DNA of 32,942 nucleotides from Planctomycetaceae bacterium (GCA_016795145.1 JAEUII010000271.1:1-32942); one strand, 5' to 3'; positions 17,156-27,222 are shown, counted from the first letter of the stretch. Program-made: numbers and translations. Notes: generated by a model not told the origin, from the letters alone.

Positions 17156-17209
17156 GCCGAGCGGCCCGACAATCGGACTTTGATGAGTAATCTGTGTCGT
17201 TGTCCACAG

Positions 17210-17629
17210 CTATTGAACCTCAAACTTCTGATCAGTCAGTCCGCCTTCAGGAACGGTGATCTGCCACGGAGTTGATTCCAGCTGACCATATTCCGGATGT
17301 CCAATTCGCGAGGCAAGTTCAGGCACCAGCGTCACCTTGTAGCGTCCCGGCGGGACACCGTCACCGAACGGAAACGTTCGAATCGTGAAACTCCCGTCGA
17401 GCTGTAACTGTCCGCTGGGTTTATCATCCTGAAAACTGTTGGAAGCATCCGGGTGCAGATACACCGCACCTCCAGTAATCGCCTTTCCGTCCATTGTCAC
17501 TTTGCCGTTCACGGGCACCATCGGCGGCGGTGTTTTGCCGGAGCAGCCGGAAAGAGCGATCAGGCCACAGACCAGCAACGTTCGAGATCGCAGGAACACA
17601 GTCAACAGGGCTTCTGGCAGATTCGTCAT
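17210..17629 (-). CDS. Small lipoprotein with carboxypeptidase-regulatory-like beta-sandwich
   Basis: A 139-residue predicted lipoprotein. The signal peptide ends in lipobox LSGC, with lipidated C29. The mature part begins VPVNGKVTMDGKAITGGAVY, typical of the small carboxypeptidase-regulatory-like or transthyretin-like domains that planctomycetes encode directly after DUF1559 genes, and ends with PGRYKVTLVPE and a beta-rich tail. It starts 6 nt after the DUF1559 stop, so the two are translated from one message. The role is unknown; a structural or anchoring role next to the pilin-like protein is an inference. Confidence 0.78.
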   Translation of the reverse strand: MTNLPEALLTVFLRSRTLLVCGLIALSGCSGKTPPPMVPVNGKVTMDGKAITGGAVYLHPDASNSFQDDKPSGQLQLDGSFTIRTFPFGDGVPPGRYKVTLVPELASRIGHPEYGQLESTPWQITVPEGGLTDQKFEVQ

Positions 17630-17635
17630 AGGAAA

Positions 17636-18670
17636 TTACTCGAGCGACACGACATTACCGTCTGCTGGTCGAATCAGGTTGTGCATGACCTGCTTGTCGA
17701 TGTTGAAGCTCAGGCCTCGAACACTGCCATCACCAAGTGCGAACTGAGGGCCACCGGGACTGGGTGTTCCCCAATTCCCGCCTCCACAGGAATACTGTGA
17801 ATCGCTCCATCCAGCACCGTTCACACGATCAGGAAAGCTATTCAGCAGCGTATCGTTGTACAGTTCGTACCCACATCGACCAACGCCGCCATTGCCTCCA
17901 AGAATCCACGGTTCATCCCAGTACATGACTTTCGCCGCGTACGCCGTCTGAGCCATTGCTTTCTCACCGAAGAAGATCGTGTTCGACGTGCCATCGGTGA
18001 TATCTCGATACTGTGAGACTTTTCCCCAGCCGGCATACGTCGTCCAGAAAACCAGTTCATTGGCCGCGTAGTCTGTTCGCGCCGATGGTCCAGCTCCATC
18101 ATCGTTGTAATTCCAGCCTGGATAGACCGGATCAACGGCCGGGGTCTGAAATGTGCCACTTCTTCGTGATGGCATGTAGAAAACTGGAAGCGGTGTGCTG
18201 TAACAAGCGAGCGGATCATCAAAGAGAGCAGCCTGCTCCAGATAGGGCAGCAGCGAATAAAATGTCGACCCGAGCTGATGTTTTGGCAGCCGCGATGGAT
18301 CTCCCCAGCGAGGACGAAACTGCCCATAGCCAGGAATGAACGTGTACACATTCGGCGTCGGTACAACGGTACCCTTTGATCGAGTCTGGTACGGCGAAGA
18401 GTTGCCAGGGGTTACGGAGTAATCGTAGCCACCGCTGTTCGGAAGATGCTTATGCACATCTTCAAAGTTTGCTGCAGCCAGTCCGATCTGCTTCAGATTG
18501 TTCTTCGACTGAGTTCTTCGTGCCGCGTCGCGCGCCTGCTGAACTGCGGGAAGCAGGATCGCCACCAGAATAGCGATGATGGCAATCACAACCAGCAGTT
18601 CGATCAGCGTGAATCCCCGCGAATGACGCTGGCCTCGTGAATGACATTCTTTGCCTGCGACAACTCGCAT
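17636..18670 (-). CDS. DUF1559 family type-II-pseudopilin-like protein
   Basis: A 344-residue protein with a prepilin-type N-terminus: SRG followed by [19 protein letters not shown], where cleavage between G19 and F20 would leave the conserved E24 at position 5 of the mature protein. The remainder is the DUF1559 globular domain ([21 protein letters not shown] just after the helix, and the C-terminal [11 protein letters not shown] motif typical of the family). ATG 18670 was chosen: GGAAAGGG lies 6 nt upstream and the leader is short and basic. An upstream in-frame start at 18733 would add an implausible 21 residues. DUF1559 proteins are greatly expanded in planctomycetes; they are thought to be exported by a type II/IV-pilin-like route, with unknown function. 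Confidence 0.9.
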   Translation of the reverse strand: MRVVAGKECHSRGQRHSRGFTLIELLVVIAIIAILVAILLPAVQQARDAARRTQSKNNLKQIGLAAANFEDVHKHLPNSGGYDYSVTPGNSSPYQTRSKGTVVPTPNVYTFIPGYGQFRPRWGDPSRLPKHQLGSTFYSLLPYLEQAALFDDPLACYSTPLPVFYMPSRRSGTFQTPAVDPVYPGWNYNDDGAGPSARTDYAANELVFWTTYAGWGKVSQYRDITDGTSNTIFFGEKAMAQTAYAAKVMYWDEPWILGGNGGVGRCGYELYNDTLLNSFPDRVNGAGWSDSQYSCGGGNWGTPSPGGPQFALGDGSVRGLSFNIDKQVMHNLIRPADGNVVSLE

Positions 18671-18753
18671 GCATCGCCCTTTCCAAAACAAAGATCTCTC
18701 TGACGACGCAGCAACATACAAAGAACTCGACAAGGCAGACAGCCAGGTGTCAC

Positions 18754-19218
18754 TTATCCTCCCAGGATCAGCGAGATCGCATTCAGAGCCTGTTGAACAT
18801 GTTCGTCGGAAGCAAATGCCGCCGAGAAAATCCTGCAGACAATCCCTTCTCGATTAATAACGTACGTGACACGACCTGGCAGCAACCCCAGCAGTTTGGG
18901 AACACCGAACAGTCGACGCAGAGCTCCGTCTTCATCGGCCAGAAGTGGAAACGACAGTCGATGCTCCGCCGCAAACTCCAGGTGACTCCCGTTTGAATCG
19001 CTGCTGATTCCGACGACCTCGAAGCCTGCTTCCTGGAATTTCTGATACGAGTCCCGAAATGCGCAGGCTTCTGCGGTGCAGATTCGAGTCCCGTCCTTCG
19101 GATAGAAGAACAGAACCAGGCCGGACTTCCCACGGAAATCGCTCAGGCGAAACTCGCTGCCGTCCGATGTTCGGGCGACAAAGTCCGGTGCTCGATCGCC
19201 TTCCTTCAATTTGGACAT
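18754..19218 (-). CDS. bcp: Bcp-type thiol peroxiredoxin
   Basis: A 154-residue thioredoxin-fold peroxidase that reduces hydrogen peroxide and organic hydroperoxides in the cytoplasm using thioredoxin-type donors. The active site is [15 protein letters not shown]: peroxidatic C47 with the P-x3-T-x2-C frame, and C52 five residues later as the likely resolving cysteine, as in atypical 2-Cys Bcp/PrxQ proteins. The usual TPGC is TRIC here. The N-terminal GDRAPDF and the later FPLLADEDG and TYVINREG segments are standard, and the length is normal. The start at 19218 has a good ribosome-binding site (GAGGAAG). It is divergent from the propeller-protein gene and 83 nt upstream of the DUF1559 gene. 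Confidence 0.9.
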   Translation of the reverse strand: MSKLKEGDRAPDFVARTSDGSEFRLSDFRGKSGLVLFFYPKDGTRICTAEACAFRDSYQKFQEAGFEVVGISSDSNGSHLEFAAEHRLSFPLLADEDGALRRLFGVPKLLGLLPGRVTYVINREGIVCRIFSAAFASDEHVQQALNAISLILGG

Positions 19219-19394
19219 CGGACTTCCTCACGGTACACTAAATCACCCACCAACCGTCCAACCGAAATGCCCGACGACAGTTAACGCTGCCTGTCACCCG
19301 GAACCATGTGTGCGTGCAAGTTCCCTTTCGACCAGCCTTCCACCCGACGCAGTCTATTCCATCCTGATGCCCTAAGCTTTCAGCGAGTCGACGT
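19219..19394. promoter_or_regulatory. Divergent intergenic region between bcp and the propeller-protein gene
   Basis: The 176-nt gap must hold the start signals of both divergent genes. I found no pair of -35/-10 boxes or a palindrome good enough to name. Confidence 0.35.
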
Positions 19395-20687
19395 ATGATA
19401 TCACTCCTTCTTCTGGTCAACATCCTCACCTGCGGTCTTGACGATGCGGCAGACTGGTCACAATGGCGAGGAGCCAACGGAAACGGAACGGCTGCCTCCA
19501 CCGCAAATCCTGCTGTCTCATGGAGTGCGACGGAGAACATCGCGTGGGTCGCGGACTTGCCCGGCAAAGGATCCGCTACACCGATTGTGATCGGAAACCA
19601 GGTCATCGTGTTGTCGGCCGAAGCGACAGACAAACCCGCGGAAAAGATTGCTGCAAAGCGAGCCGACTCGAAGACGGAGCCTCCAAACGTCTACTATCGT
19701 TTCTGGGTGACAAGCATCGACCGGACTAACGGGAAGACTCTGTGGCAGAAGCTGGCCACTGAACAGGTACCGCAGGAAGGAACACACCCAACGCACACGT
19801 ATGCGGCCGGTTCACCAGTGTCTGATGGTCAGACGATCTACGCCTCCTTTGGTTCACGCGGAATCTTCGCCTACTCACTGTCAGGCGATTTAGTCTGGCA
19901 AAAGAACCTCGGCGAAATGAACACTCGCTTCGGCTGGGGTGAAGCAGTGACGCCGGCATTGGCAGGAGACCTGTTGATCGTCAACTGGGATCAGGAAGAA
20001 AACTCCTTCATCGTGGCGCTGGATAAGAAGACCGGTGAGGAACGCTGGCGGAAGGATCGGCCGGGTGAAGCCACCAGCTGGAATACTCCTCTCATTACCA
20101 CTGTCGGAGACCGCACTGTTGCCGTTGTCAACGGATCCGGCAAAGCGCGCGCTTATGACTGTTCGAACGGAAATGTTCTGTGGGAATGCGGCGGACAGAC
20201 GATCAATGCCATTCCGTCCGCCGTACGATTCGAAGACATGGTGGTCCTGATGAGCGGTTACAAGGGTGCAGCAGCATACGCGATTCCACTCGCCGCAACA
20301 GGAGACGTTTCCGGCACGAAACAAATTCGCTGGTCCCATCAAGAAGGGACGCCGTACGTTCCTTCACCTGCGGTCAGCGGCCATCGCCTGTATTTCACTG
20401 GTGGCAACAGCGATATTCTGACAGTCCTCGATCTGAAAAACGGCAAGCCCATTGCTCAAAAGCAGCGACTTGGCATTGGCAATACGTACGCATCACCACT
20501 GGTTGCCGGTGGCCGGGTTTATTTCGTGGGTCGCGAAGGAACGATGGTTGTGATCAAAGATGATGACTCCTGCGAAGTGCTTTCGAAAAACACAATCGCA
20601 GACACCTTTGATGCTTCGCCTGTCGCCTGTGACAATCAATTGTTCCTGCGAAGCTGGTCCAAACTGTACTGCGTTCAACAGCAGTAG
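19395..20687 (+). CDS. Exported PQQ-like beta-propeller protein
   Basis: A 430-residue protein with a short hydrophobic N-terminus (MISLLLLVNILTCG), followed at once by DWSQWRGANGNG, the usual opening of planctomycete PQQ-type propeller proteins. Blade motifs recur: DRTNGKTLWQ, DKKTGEERWRKD, DCSNGNVLWECGG, DLKNGKPIAQ, and the SPAVSGHRLYF and SPLVAGGRVYF strands. This indicates a seven- or eight-bladed propeller outside the cytoplasm. No catalytic dehydrogenase residues can be claimed, so a binding or assembly role (BamB-like) is as likely as an enzymatic one. It stands alone on this strand, divergent from bcp and convergent with the next large gene. Confidence 0.82.
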   Translation: MISLLLLVNILTCGLDDAADWSQWRGANGNGTAASTANPAVSWSATENIAWVADLPGKGSATPIVIGNQVIVLSAEATDKPAEKIAAKRADSKTEPPNVYYRFWVTSIDRTNGKTLWQKLATEQVPQEGTHPTHTYAAGSPVSDGQTIYASFGSRGIFAYSLSGDLVWQKNLGEMNTRFGWGEAVTPALAGDLLIVNWDQEENSFIVALDKKTGEERWRKDRPGEATSWNTPLITTVGDRTVAVVNGSGKARAYDCSNGNVLWECGGQTINAIPSAVRFEDMVVLMSGYKGAAAYAIPLAATGDVSGTKQIRWSHQEGTPYVPSPAVSGHRLYFTGGNSDILTVLDLKNGKPIAQKQRLGIGNTYASPLVAGGRVYFVGREGTMVVIKDDDSCEVLSKNTIADTFDASPVACDNQLFLRSWSKLYCVQQQ

Positions 20688-20826
20688 CGGCGGATCGGCC
20701 TGAGTCGCGGCTTCGCACTTCTCCTCAGCTTCATTTGTCCTCGAATGACAAGAAGAGCATTTCCCTGGTTCCCGACGATCTGACAATCCGCCCCCATCTC
20801 CACAGCCCATGTCGCTTTGCCAACGT

Positions 20827-23800
20827 CTACGGATTTGTAGACGCCTGCTGAGGAGCCACGATAACGACGTGGTGGTCGGAAACAACTGCGTACGATTGAG
20901 GATCGACGGGGTGCGGAGCAAAGGCAGAAACGCTGCTAAACGGAGCAGTGATGGTCTTGCCATTCGGATCAGTAATGTCAAGACGCCCGTCGCTCGAACC
21001 ATTTCTCAGCAGATAAGTGTATCCGACTGGAGCTGGCACCCTGGAAAGGTTCTCAGTCAGAGTCTTTTTGTCCATGGACTCATTTGTTGGCACCAGCAGG
21101 TTGCCAGCCCTGACTTGAAACAGTCGGTACTGTTCAGCGAGATCAACGACCGGCGCAGTCTGACAAACTGCGACAACTGCCGGGTCATTGGTTGGCCTAA
21201 TATGACCATTCCAGATTTCCGATTCGAATGCCTGAGCAAGATTCATCGCTCCAGATCTCGCAACGATCCTGCGGGTCAGCCCGTCCATCACGATGACTCC
21301 ATTCGACATGCCAACAAGCATTGAGTGTTCGCGATGTCCCGTCAGGCCACCGACCGACATTGAATCAATCGTCCAGACCGGCGCAAGATCCTGGTAGTTC
21401 AGCAGCGTGTAGCGGCGATCGTTCGCATCAAAGAAAAGCAGCCCTGCGCCAGTCGCCTCACAGCGATTCACAATTCGAGCTGTGTTAATGGTCCAGTTGT
21501 GTGTTTCCGTGCGAGTCGCCAGTTCCAGCCGCCGAAGACGTGTGGTAAGCCGACTCGCACTGGACGATGAATCCACTTCCATGAGGATGGCGGCGTCACC
21601 AGACGGAGTCCACCCAACGAATGACGTTGTCACCGATTCGACCCGCAGCCCTTTCTCCTTCTGGTCCGTTATTTCGAGCGGCTTGATGGAAGGATCGGAG
21701 CTCCCTGCAACCTTGATCGCCGGGACTTCATTTCTCAGATTGACTTCGAACGGCCAGAAATCGACTTTCGACTGAAGCTCTGCCAGGCCAAGCTTGTCGT
21801 CCATGATCAGCAACACTCGATTCGCACCCAGGCGTTCCATCTGTCTCGGCCGCTTCTCGAGCGGCAGCTTATGAGTGCTTCGCCCCTGAGTCACCACAAG
21901 TTCTGGTTTGACGGTAACTCCCTCGGGCCGAGTTACAGACCAGAGTGAGTGCGATGCCGGCTCAACCACAGCAGGAAATGGACTGGAGATCGATGGCATA
22001 CTGGGAACCAATGATCCTTCGCTTCCGGGCACGATGAAATGCCGTCGCGGATCCTGATTCGGCGAATAGCACATCAAGCTTGCGTCAGAAGCCACTGCTA
22101 CCTGGCTCCTTAGGCTACTGCGATTGTCGCTCTTTCGGACAAAGCGAAGCGTTCCGTTACCGGACTGGAAGATCGCATACTGCCCCCGGCTCGATGACTC
22201 ATGAACGGCCACCAGAGTTTTTTGCTCGGAGTCGCAAGTCAGCTGAAACTGTCCATCGATCACGTGTCCGGAACCCGTGGCGTCGCGTTCCAATGTGGAA
22301 ACAGGAACGACATCCGTCACCAGCTCCTGTTTCAGATCCAGAGCGAAAATTGTGCTGTTCGATCCAGCGAAGACTGTCGAACTGTTTTCGTGTGAGGCCA
22401 GTGTTTCGATCGGCAGGCCGTACACTTTCTTGACTTTCAATGTCCTGGGATCCAGAACATAGAGACCATGACTTGAGATATCTGTTGCGGTGCGGTGCGG
22501 ACGCAACACAACAGAGTCTACCGGGACGGACTGGGACTGAATATCCTCCCAGGTCGCAACAAGGACTCCTTCAGAACACAGCGCGACATCCAGGCACTTC
22601 ACCTTGAAACGAACAGCGAGCACAGGTTTCTTCGCTGATGTGTCGATGACCATGAGCATCGAAGCACCCAGCAGGTACAGCGTCTTTCCATCGGCACTTG
22701 TGACACACTGAAACTCCCGGATTCCCGGATTCGCTTCCAGTGTCATCGCATCCAGCCGTGTCTCACCGGCAGCCGGAAAACCGTTCAGCCATTGAACCCG
22801 GAGGGCTCGCCCTTCATCTGTCGATTCCAATACACCAGTCGGTGACAATTCGGGCGGATCGACTTTCACAACAAGTGATTTCCACTTTGCTTCATCCGCG
22901 GAAAGAAGGGGCACTCCTGCACCAGCCGGCACACTGATCGATTCAGACATAGAACCGTCATCAGCTCCAACGGTAATTGTTCTGCCACCATCCTGGGTTG
23001 GCACGAACTTCGCCAGAATTCGCATCGGCGACTTCTGGGAGATCTTCCTGAACTCCTTCTCAACATCTTTGTTGCCCGCCTTGACCTTCGATTCGTCCGT
23101 CACCGGAAGCCCGGATGCCGGGACGTTCCATGACCAGCTCTCACCTGGCAACGGCGCCAGTTCATTACTCTCCGGTCCTGCAGCATCCCGGACCATCTGC
23201 TGAATCGAACCTGCATCGGCAATTGTGACATCCCAGCGAAACCGAATCGGTTCTCGTTTCGCAGGTGAGTTCCACTGAAGATAGATTGTTCTCTCTCCGG
23301 CGGACTGAGTATCAGGGAACCAGGTCAACGCCGTTTTTTCAAGGAAGGGAATCCCTTTGTTCGTCATCGGCGGCGGTTCTTCGCCCTGCGGGAGAATTCG
23401 AATCGGCTCCGACACATTGTGATAGATTCCGCTCGATCGGCGAACTTCCGCAATCTCCTTGAAGTCATCCAGCGCCACGACCTGCAGAACTTCACTGCCG
23501 ATCTGAAGCGTAACCGGAAGCGTCAGCGTCTTCAGTTTCGCAAAGGAATCATCCGTAAGAATCAGTACTGTCTGGGTTTTCGTCATTGCTGCAGCAAACG
23601 TGAGATCACGCTGGTTCGAATCTTCATTCGTTTCAAGCGATGAAACAGCAATCCACTCAGCGAGACTTGATGGCGGGTCCTGTCCGCGTTTTGCCAGAAA
23701 GAACTTCAGCGACGTTGGCTTCTGGTCAAGCCGAATTTGAAATCGCTGGTCGATCACAAGCAGGTGGCTGTCTGGTTCGGCTATGTCGTTCACAGTTGCA

Positions 23801-24429
23801 TCGACAAATGCTGGCGGCTTTGGTTTCTCGCTGACGGCGGATGCGGAGTTTTCAGAAGGCTGGCTTGCCCCCGCATTCGGCGCTGTCGGTGGTTCAGAAG
23901 CTGTGGTCAGTGAAACGGCTGGAGGTACCATGGCCGTATTGGATTGACCATTGGCAGTCGGCTCAGCAACCGGTGGAACGACTTGCGGCACTTCAGCCGC
24001 AGCCTGTTCCGCCTCTCGTTCACCTCCGGAAGAAAACACAAACACCAGGATTCCAGTCAGCAGAGCCGCAGCGGCTCCCAGCCCCACAAACACGAACTTG
24101 CGGTTTCCAGATTCAGATGGCTGTGATCGATCTTCGGCTGCTCGTGGTTGAGTGCGCACAGCTCCATGCCGGGGCGGAAGTTTTCTGCCTTCTTCGGAGG
24201 CGCCCCATGGATCTGACTCTGACAGCGAATTCCAGTCACCGCTTTCGTCCCAGTCCGATTCGGAATTCGACGACCAGTCCGGGGCGACCGACTCTTCCGG
24301 CTCGGGTTCAATCACTTCCGGTTTCGGTACAGCAACGACAGCGCCGCACCGTGGACACTTTATTTTCTTGCCGGCGAGGTCGTCACGTAGTTGCAGCTTG
24401 TGTCCATTCGGACAAGTAATTCGGGGCAC
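20827..24429 (-). CDS. Membrane-anchored zinc-ribbon protein with propeller-like extracytoplasmic domain
   Basis: A 1200-residue protein of no named family. Residues 6-28 form a zinc ribbon with C6, H10, C25 and C28 (CPNGH and CPRC). An acidic Ser/Trp-rich linker follows, then one membrane helix at about 110-133 (FVFVGLGAAAALLTGILVFV). A Pro/Ala-rich stalk (about 140-205) leads to a large region in which beta-strand repeats dominate after about residue 560, with WD/PQQ-like phrases such as DGKTLYLLGASMLMVIDTSAK, split by other blades such as FAGSNSTIFALDLKQ and LVGMSNGVIVMDGLTRR. The ribbon would be cytoplasmic and the propeller outside. The start is GTG 24429, with GAGGAT 7 nt upstream. It begins 78 nt after the hybrid histidine kinase on the same strand and is probably co-transcribed. 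Function unknown; sensing or scaffolding is an inference. Confidence 0.8.
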   Translation of the reverse strand: MPRITCPNGHKLQLRDDLAGKKIKCPRCGAVVAVPKPEVIEPEPEESVAPDWSSNSESDWDESGDWNSLSESDPWGASEEGRKLPPRHGAVRTQPRAAEDRSQPSESGNRKFVFVGLGAAAALLTGILVFVFSSGGEREAEQAAAEVPQVVPPVAEPTANGQSNTAMVPPAVSLTTASEPPTAPNAGASQPSENSASAVSEKPKPPAFVDATVNDIAEPDSHLLVIDQRFQIRLDQKPTSLKFFLAKRGQDPPSSLAEWIAVSSLETNEDSNQRDLTFAAAMTKTQTVLILTDDSFAKLKTLTLPVTLQIGSEVLQVVALDDFKEIAEVRRSSGIYHNVSEPIRILPQGEEPPPMTNKGIPFLEKTALTWFPDTQSAGERTIYLQWNSPAKREPIRFRWDVTIADAGSIQQMVRDAAGPESNELAPLPGESWSWNVPASGLPVTDESKVKAGNKDVEKEFRKISQKSPMRILAKFVPTQDGGRTITVGADDGSMSESISVPAGAGVPLLSADEAKWKSLVVKVDPPELSPTGVLESTDEGRALRVQWLNGFPAAGETRLDAMTLEANPGIREFQCVTSADGKTLYLLGASMLMVIDTSAKKPVLAVRFKVKCLDVALCSEGVLVATWEDIQSQSVPVDSVVLRPHRTATDISSHGLYVLDPRTLKVKKVYGLPIETLASHENSSTVFAGSNSTIFALDLKQELVTDVVPVSTLERDATGSGHVIDGQFQLTCDSEQKTLVAVHESSSRGQYAIFQSGNGTLRFVRKSDNRSSLRSQVAVASDASLMCYSPNQDPRRHFIVPGSEGSLVPSMPSISSPFPAVVEPASHSLWSVTRPEGVTVKPELVVTQGRSTHKLPLEKRPRQMERLGANRVLLIMDDKLGLAELQSKVDFWPFEVNLRNEVPAIKVAGSSDPSIKPLEITDQKEKGLRVESVTTSFVGWTPSGDAAILMEVDSSSSASRLTTRLRRLELATRTETHNWTINTARIVNRCEATGAGLLFFDANDRRYTLLNYQDLAPVWTIDSMSVGGLTGHREHSMLVGMSNGVIVMDGLTRRIVARSGAMNLAQAFESEIWNGHIRPTNDPAVVAVCQTAPVVDLAEQYRLFQVRAGNLLVPTNESMDKKTLTENLSRVPAPVGYTYLLRNGSSDGRLDITDPNGKTITAPFSSVSAFAPHPVDPQSYAVVSDHHVVIVAPQQASTNP

Positions 24430-24507
24430 GGCAGATCCTCGTCAGGTGGGGAATCAGATGATCTTGCGAACCGGCGGCACTACGAGGGCCTTTATGAACT
24501 GGGGCCG

Positions 24508-27222
24508 TCACGCTGCCGGAATCACATGAGGTGAGCGGGATTCGTTTGCACCGTTATTCTCGGCAAGCAGTCGACGCACCATTGCAAGCAACTGTTGCGG
24601 CTGGAAGGGCTTGCAAATAAGTGCCGAAACCGTGGTTTCAGCGGCGAGATTCTCTTCTGGAAATCCAGAGCACAGGACGATGGGCAAATTCGGACGATCC
24701 TTTCGAATCTCCCGTGCCAGCCAGACGCCTGTGCTTGATGGCATAGAATAGTCGGTAATGACACAGTCGATCTCATCGTGATGCTCTTTCAGCATCTCCA
24801 TCGCACTTGCAGCCGACTCCGCCGCAAAGACCGCGTAGCCATTTGCCTCGAGGTACTCCGCAATACAACGAAGCAACAACAGCTCGTCATCCACAAGCAG
24901 AATGCCGGACCGACGGGTGGGACTGCATGGCAGCGAAACGACAGCATGTTCAGCATCGACTGATGGCTGGACAATCGCAGACTCGTGAACCGACTCCCTT
25001 GAAAGAGCAGCGTCTGCCACAGGAAAATAAATCAGGAATGTACTGCCCTGACCTGGCTCTGACTCGACACGAACATACCCTCGGCTGCTTCGCACAATTC
25101 CCAGCACGGATGACAACCCCAGGCCGCGGCCCAGTGCTTTTGTCGAAAAATAAGGATCGAACAGCCGCTCGCGAGTCGCAACATCAAGTCCCTTTCCGTT
25201 GTCTCGCACAATCAGTCGACAGTAGTCGCCGGACGTCAGGGCAATGTCGGTTCCTATCGCGTCGAGGATCGGTTCTGTCACCGTCAACCGATCGAAAGAC
25301 ACGGTGATTTCGCCATCCGGCGGAGTCGCTTCCGCTGCATTGGATACAAGGTTGATCAGCACCTGCTGAAACTGCGTTTCTCCAACGGCTGCATAGTTGG
25401 GATCAGTCAACGACTTGAGGACCAGACGACGCGGTCTCGCCAAAGACTGCAACAGAGCATGGACCGACAGTGTCACGGCGGACAAATCGCACGTACCCTT
25501 TTCGGAGCCTGGTTTTCCAAGGAACTGAAGCAGTTGTCCCGTCAGACCAGAGGCTCGCAACGACGTGGAAGTAATCTGCTCGAAATAGTCATCCTTTGTC
25601 ACGCCCAAGTCAGACATCTTGCCAAGTTCGGCGAGTCCAGCAATTCCGGAAAGGAGATTGTTGAAGTCGTGAGCAATACCTGAAGCCATCAGCCCAAGAC
25701 TCTCAACCTTCTGCTGCCGCGCGAGATGTCGCTCCATCTCCAGCTGCATCTTCTTCTGTTCACGAATCTCTTCGTGAGCGCGATTCAGCTCTTTCAACCC
25801 TCTGCGTTTGACAGCTAAGTGCCAGGAAATGCCGCATGTCACGATCAATAGAACCAGGACTGTTCCGACAAGAGCCGCAATCCACATCCGCGAATTCTGG
25901 GCTCGCAGGCGATCGGCAATTGCGGTTTCCTTTACCGCACGTATCTCTGCGGCCTGCCGAGTGAACCGGTCATCGGAATTCCGTCTGGCAACTTCCTTTG
26001 CCAGCGTCTCATTCCATCGTTCATGCTCAGCAGCGGAGATCAGCTCCAGTGTCTCAGCAACTTCCTGCCAGCGGTTCTCTTTCCGGTACAACTCGGCCAG
26101 TGACTTCCGCAGCGAAATCGTCAATTCCGGTTCACCAGCCTTAATCGCATCATCGATTTGAACCTTCACATTCCTGATCTGATCCTCAGGACTGAGCGTG
26201 GTTTCAAGATGTGCGAGTTCATTTTCCACACCCAACACGGCAACCTTGTCGCCCAAAGCCTCATACTGTTGCTTCGCTGACTGCAACAACTTCTGACCTT
26301 CGATGACGCGACCCTCAGCGAGGGCGATTCGAGCAGATGTCGCTTCACCTTGAGCACGCAGTTTGGCTGATCCACGCGACGGCATCTCGTCCACTGCTGC
26401 CTTCACAAACAGCTTCGCGTCCTCAATCCTGCCTTTTCGTAAATGGAGCTCCGCAACGTTCAGGCGAGTGGCCGCAAGAAGCAGTCCCTGCTGCATCGGG
26501 CTGGCCTCTCTGATGACCTCTTCCGCTATCCGCAGAGCTTCATCATCCTGCCTGGCTTTCTCCAGGGTCTGCGACAGATTCCCGAGCACCATTAGTCGCA
26601 TCTTGCGGTCACCGGTGGCAACAGCCATCTCTTCCGCGAGACGAAACTGACGAATTGCGGTGTCCAGGTTCCCCAACGAACTCTCATTCAACGCGAGTTC
26701 ATTGTGCAGGGCCAGAGTATATTTGGACGTATCATTCTGCTTGGCCGAAATCGCAAGGCCTTCTTCAGCCAAAGCCTTTCCTTTGTCGTACTGTGCAAGT
26801 TCATGCGCGGATGCCGCGGCATACCGCAGGACCATGCGCAGCACTTTGTCGGCTTTCCTCTGACGGGCCATGCCGGCAGCTTCATCAAGCACCTTCATGG
26901 CCTCTTCATGCTGTTCCGACAGAGAAAGGCCTGCACCACGAATCCACAAGTACTGAAGCTGATAAACAGGCGGCAAGTCCGGCTCTGAAGTCAGAATCTC
27001 CAGCGCAGCCTCAGCGGCCCCCGCCGGATTACTCTGCAGTAATTTCATCGCCTGACTGTCAGCAGGATTCTCGAAGGTCTTCTGCCCGGAACCTTTTTCG
27101 TCGGCGGTCTTGGGTTCGCTACTTTCATCAAACGAATTGTCCACGCCGACAAAAACAGGCTCGGCGGCCCACGGTTGGACGGCGCCATACAGAATCATCA
27201 GCAGGGCTATGAAGCTGTGCAT
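24508..27222 (-). CDS. Hybrid sensor histidine kinase with TPR sensor and receiver domain
   Basis: A 904-residue signalling protein. A signal-like N-terminus (about 1-20) precedes TPR-like helical repeats at about 50-400, predicted to be outside the cytoplasm. A membrane helix lies at about 445-468, then a short coiled coil. The HisKA domain carries GIAHDFNNLLSG with phospho-accepting H518. The ATPase domain has its N-box at QQVLINLVSNAAEA, G1 at DNGKG and G2 at GRGLGLS. A C-terminal receiver domain has the acidic pair VDDE (about 778-779), phospho-acceptor D824 (TDYSMP) and K871 (KPF). All catalytic residues are present. No separate response regulator is encoded nearby, so output must go through the fused receiver to an unlinked partner. 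It is upstream of the zinc-ribbon/propeller gene. ATG 27222 has no strong ribosome-binding site. Ligand unknown. Confidence 0.9.
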   Translation of the reverse strand: MHSFIALLMILYGAVQPWAAEPVFVGVDNSFDESSEPKTADEKGSGQKTFENPADSQAMKLLQSNPAGAAEAALEILTSEPDLPPVYQLQYLWIRGAGLSLSEQHEEAMKVLDEAAGMARQRKADKVLRMVLRYAAASAHELAQYDKGKALAEEGLAISAKQNDTSKYTLALHNELALNESSLGNLDTAIRQFRLAEEMAVATGDRKMRLMVLGNLSQTLEKARQDDEALRIAEEVIREASPMQQGLLLAATRLNVAELHLRKGRIEDAKLFVKAAVDEMPSRGSAKLRAQGEATSARIALAEGRVIEGQKLLQSAKQQYEALGDKVAVLGVENELAHLETTLSPEDQIRNVKVQIDDAIKAGEPELTISLRKSLAELYRKENRWQEVAETLELISAAEHERWNETLAKEVARRNSDDRFTRQAAEIRAVKETAIADRLRAQNSRMWIAALVGTVLVLLIVTCGISWHLAVKRRGLKELNRAHEEIREQKKMQLEMERHLARQQKVESLGLMASGIAHDFNNLLSGIAGLAELGKMSDLGVTKDDYFEQITSTSLRASGLTGQLLQFLGKPGSEKGTCDLSAVTLSVHALLQSLARPRRLVLKSLTDPNYAAVGETQFQQVLINLVSNAAEATPPDGEITVSFDRLTVTEPILDAIGTDIALTSGDYCRLIVRDNGKGLDVATRERLFDPYFSTKALGRGLGLSSVLGIVRSSRGYVRVESEPGQGSTFLIYFPVADAALSRESVHESAIVQPSVDAEHAVVSLPCSPTRRSGILLVDDELLLLRCIAEYLEANGYAVFAAESAASAMEMLKEHHDEIDCVITDYSMPSSTGVWLAREIRKDRPNLPIVLCSGFPEENLAAETTVSALICKPFQPQQLLAMVRRLLAENNGANESRSPHVIPAA

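Noticed and set aside
20825..20842. GTCTAC/GTAGAC inverted repeat at the stop of the zinc-ribbon protein gene as a terminator
   Set aside because: Only a 6-bp stem, A/T-poor surroundings and no U-run on either strand.
26655..27212. 185-codon plus-strand open frame opposite the histidine kinase N-terminus
   Set aside because: Antisense to the TPR sensor; the translated sequence is low-complexity with no motif.
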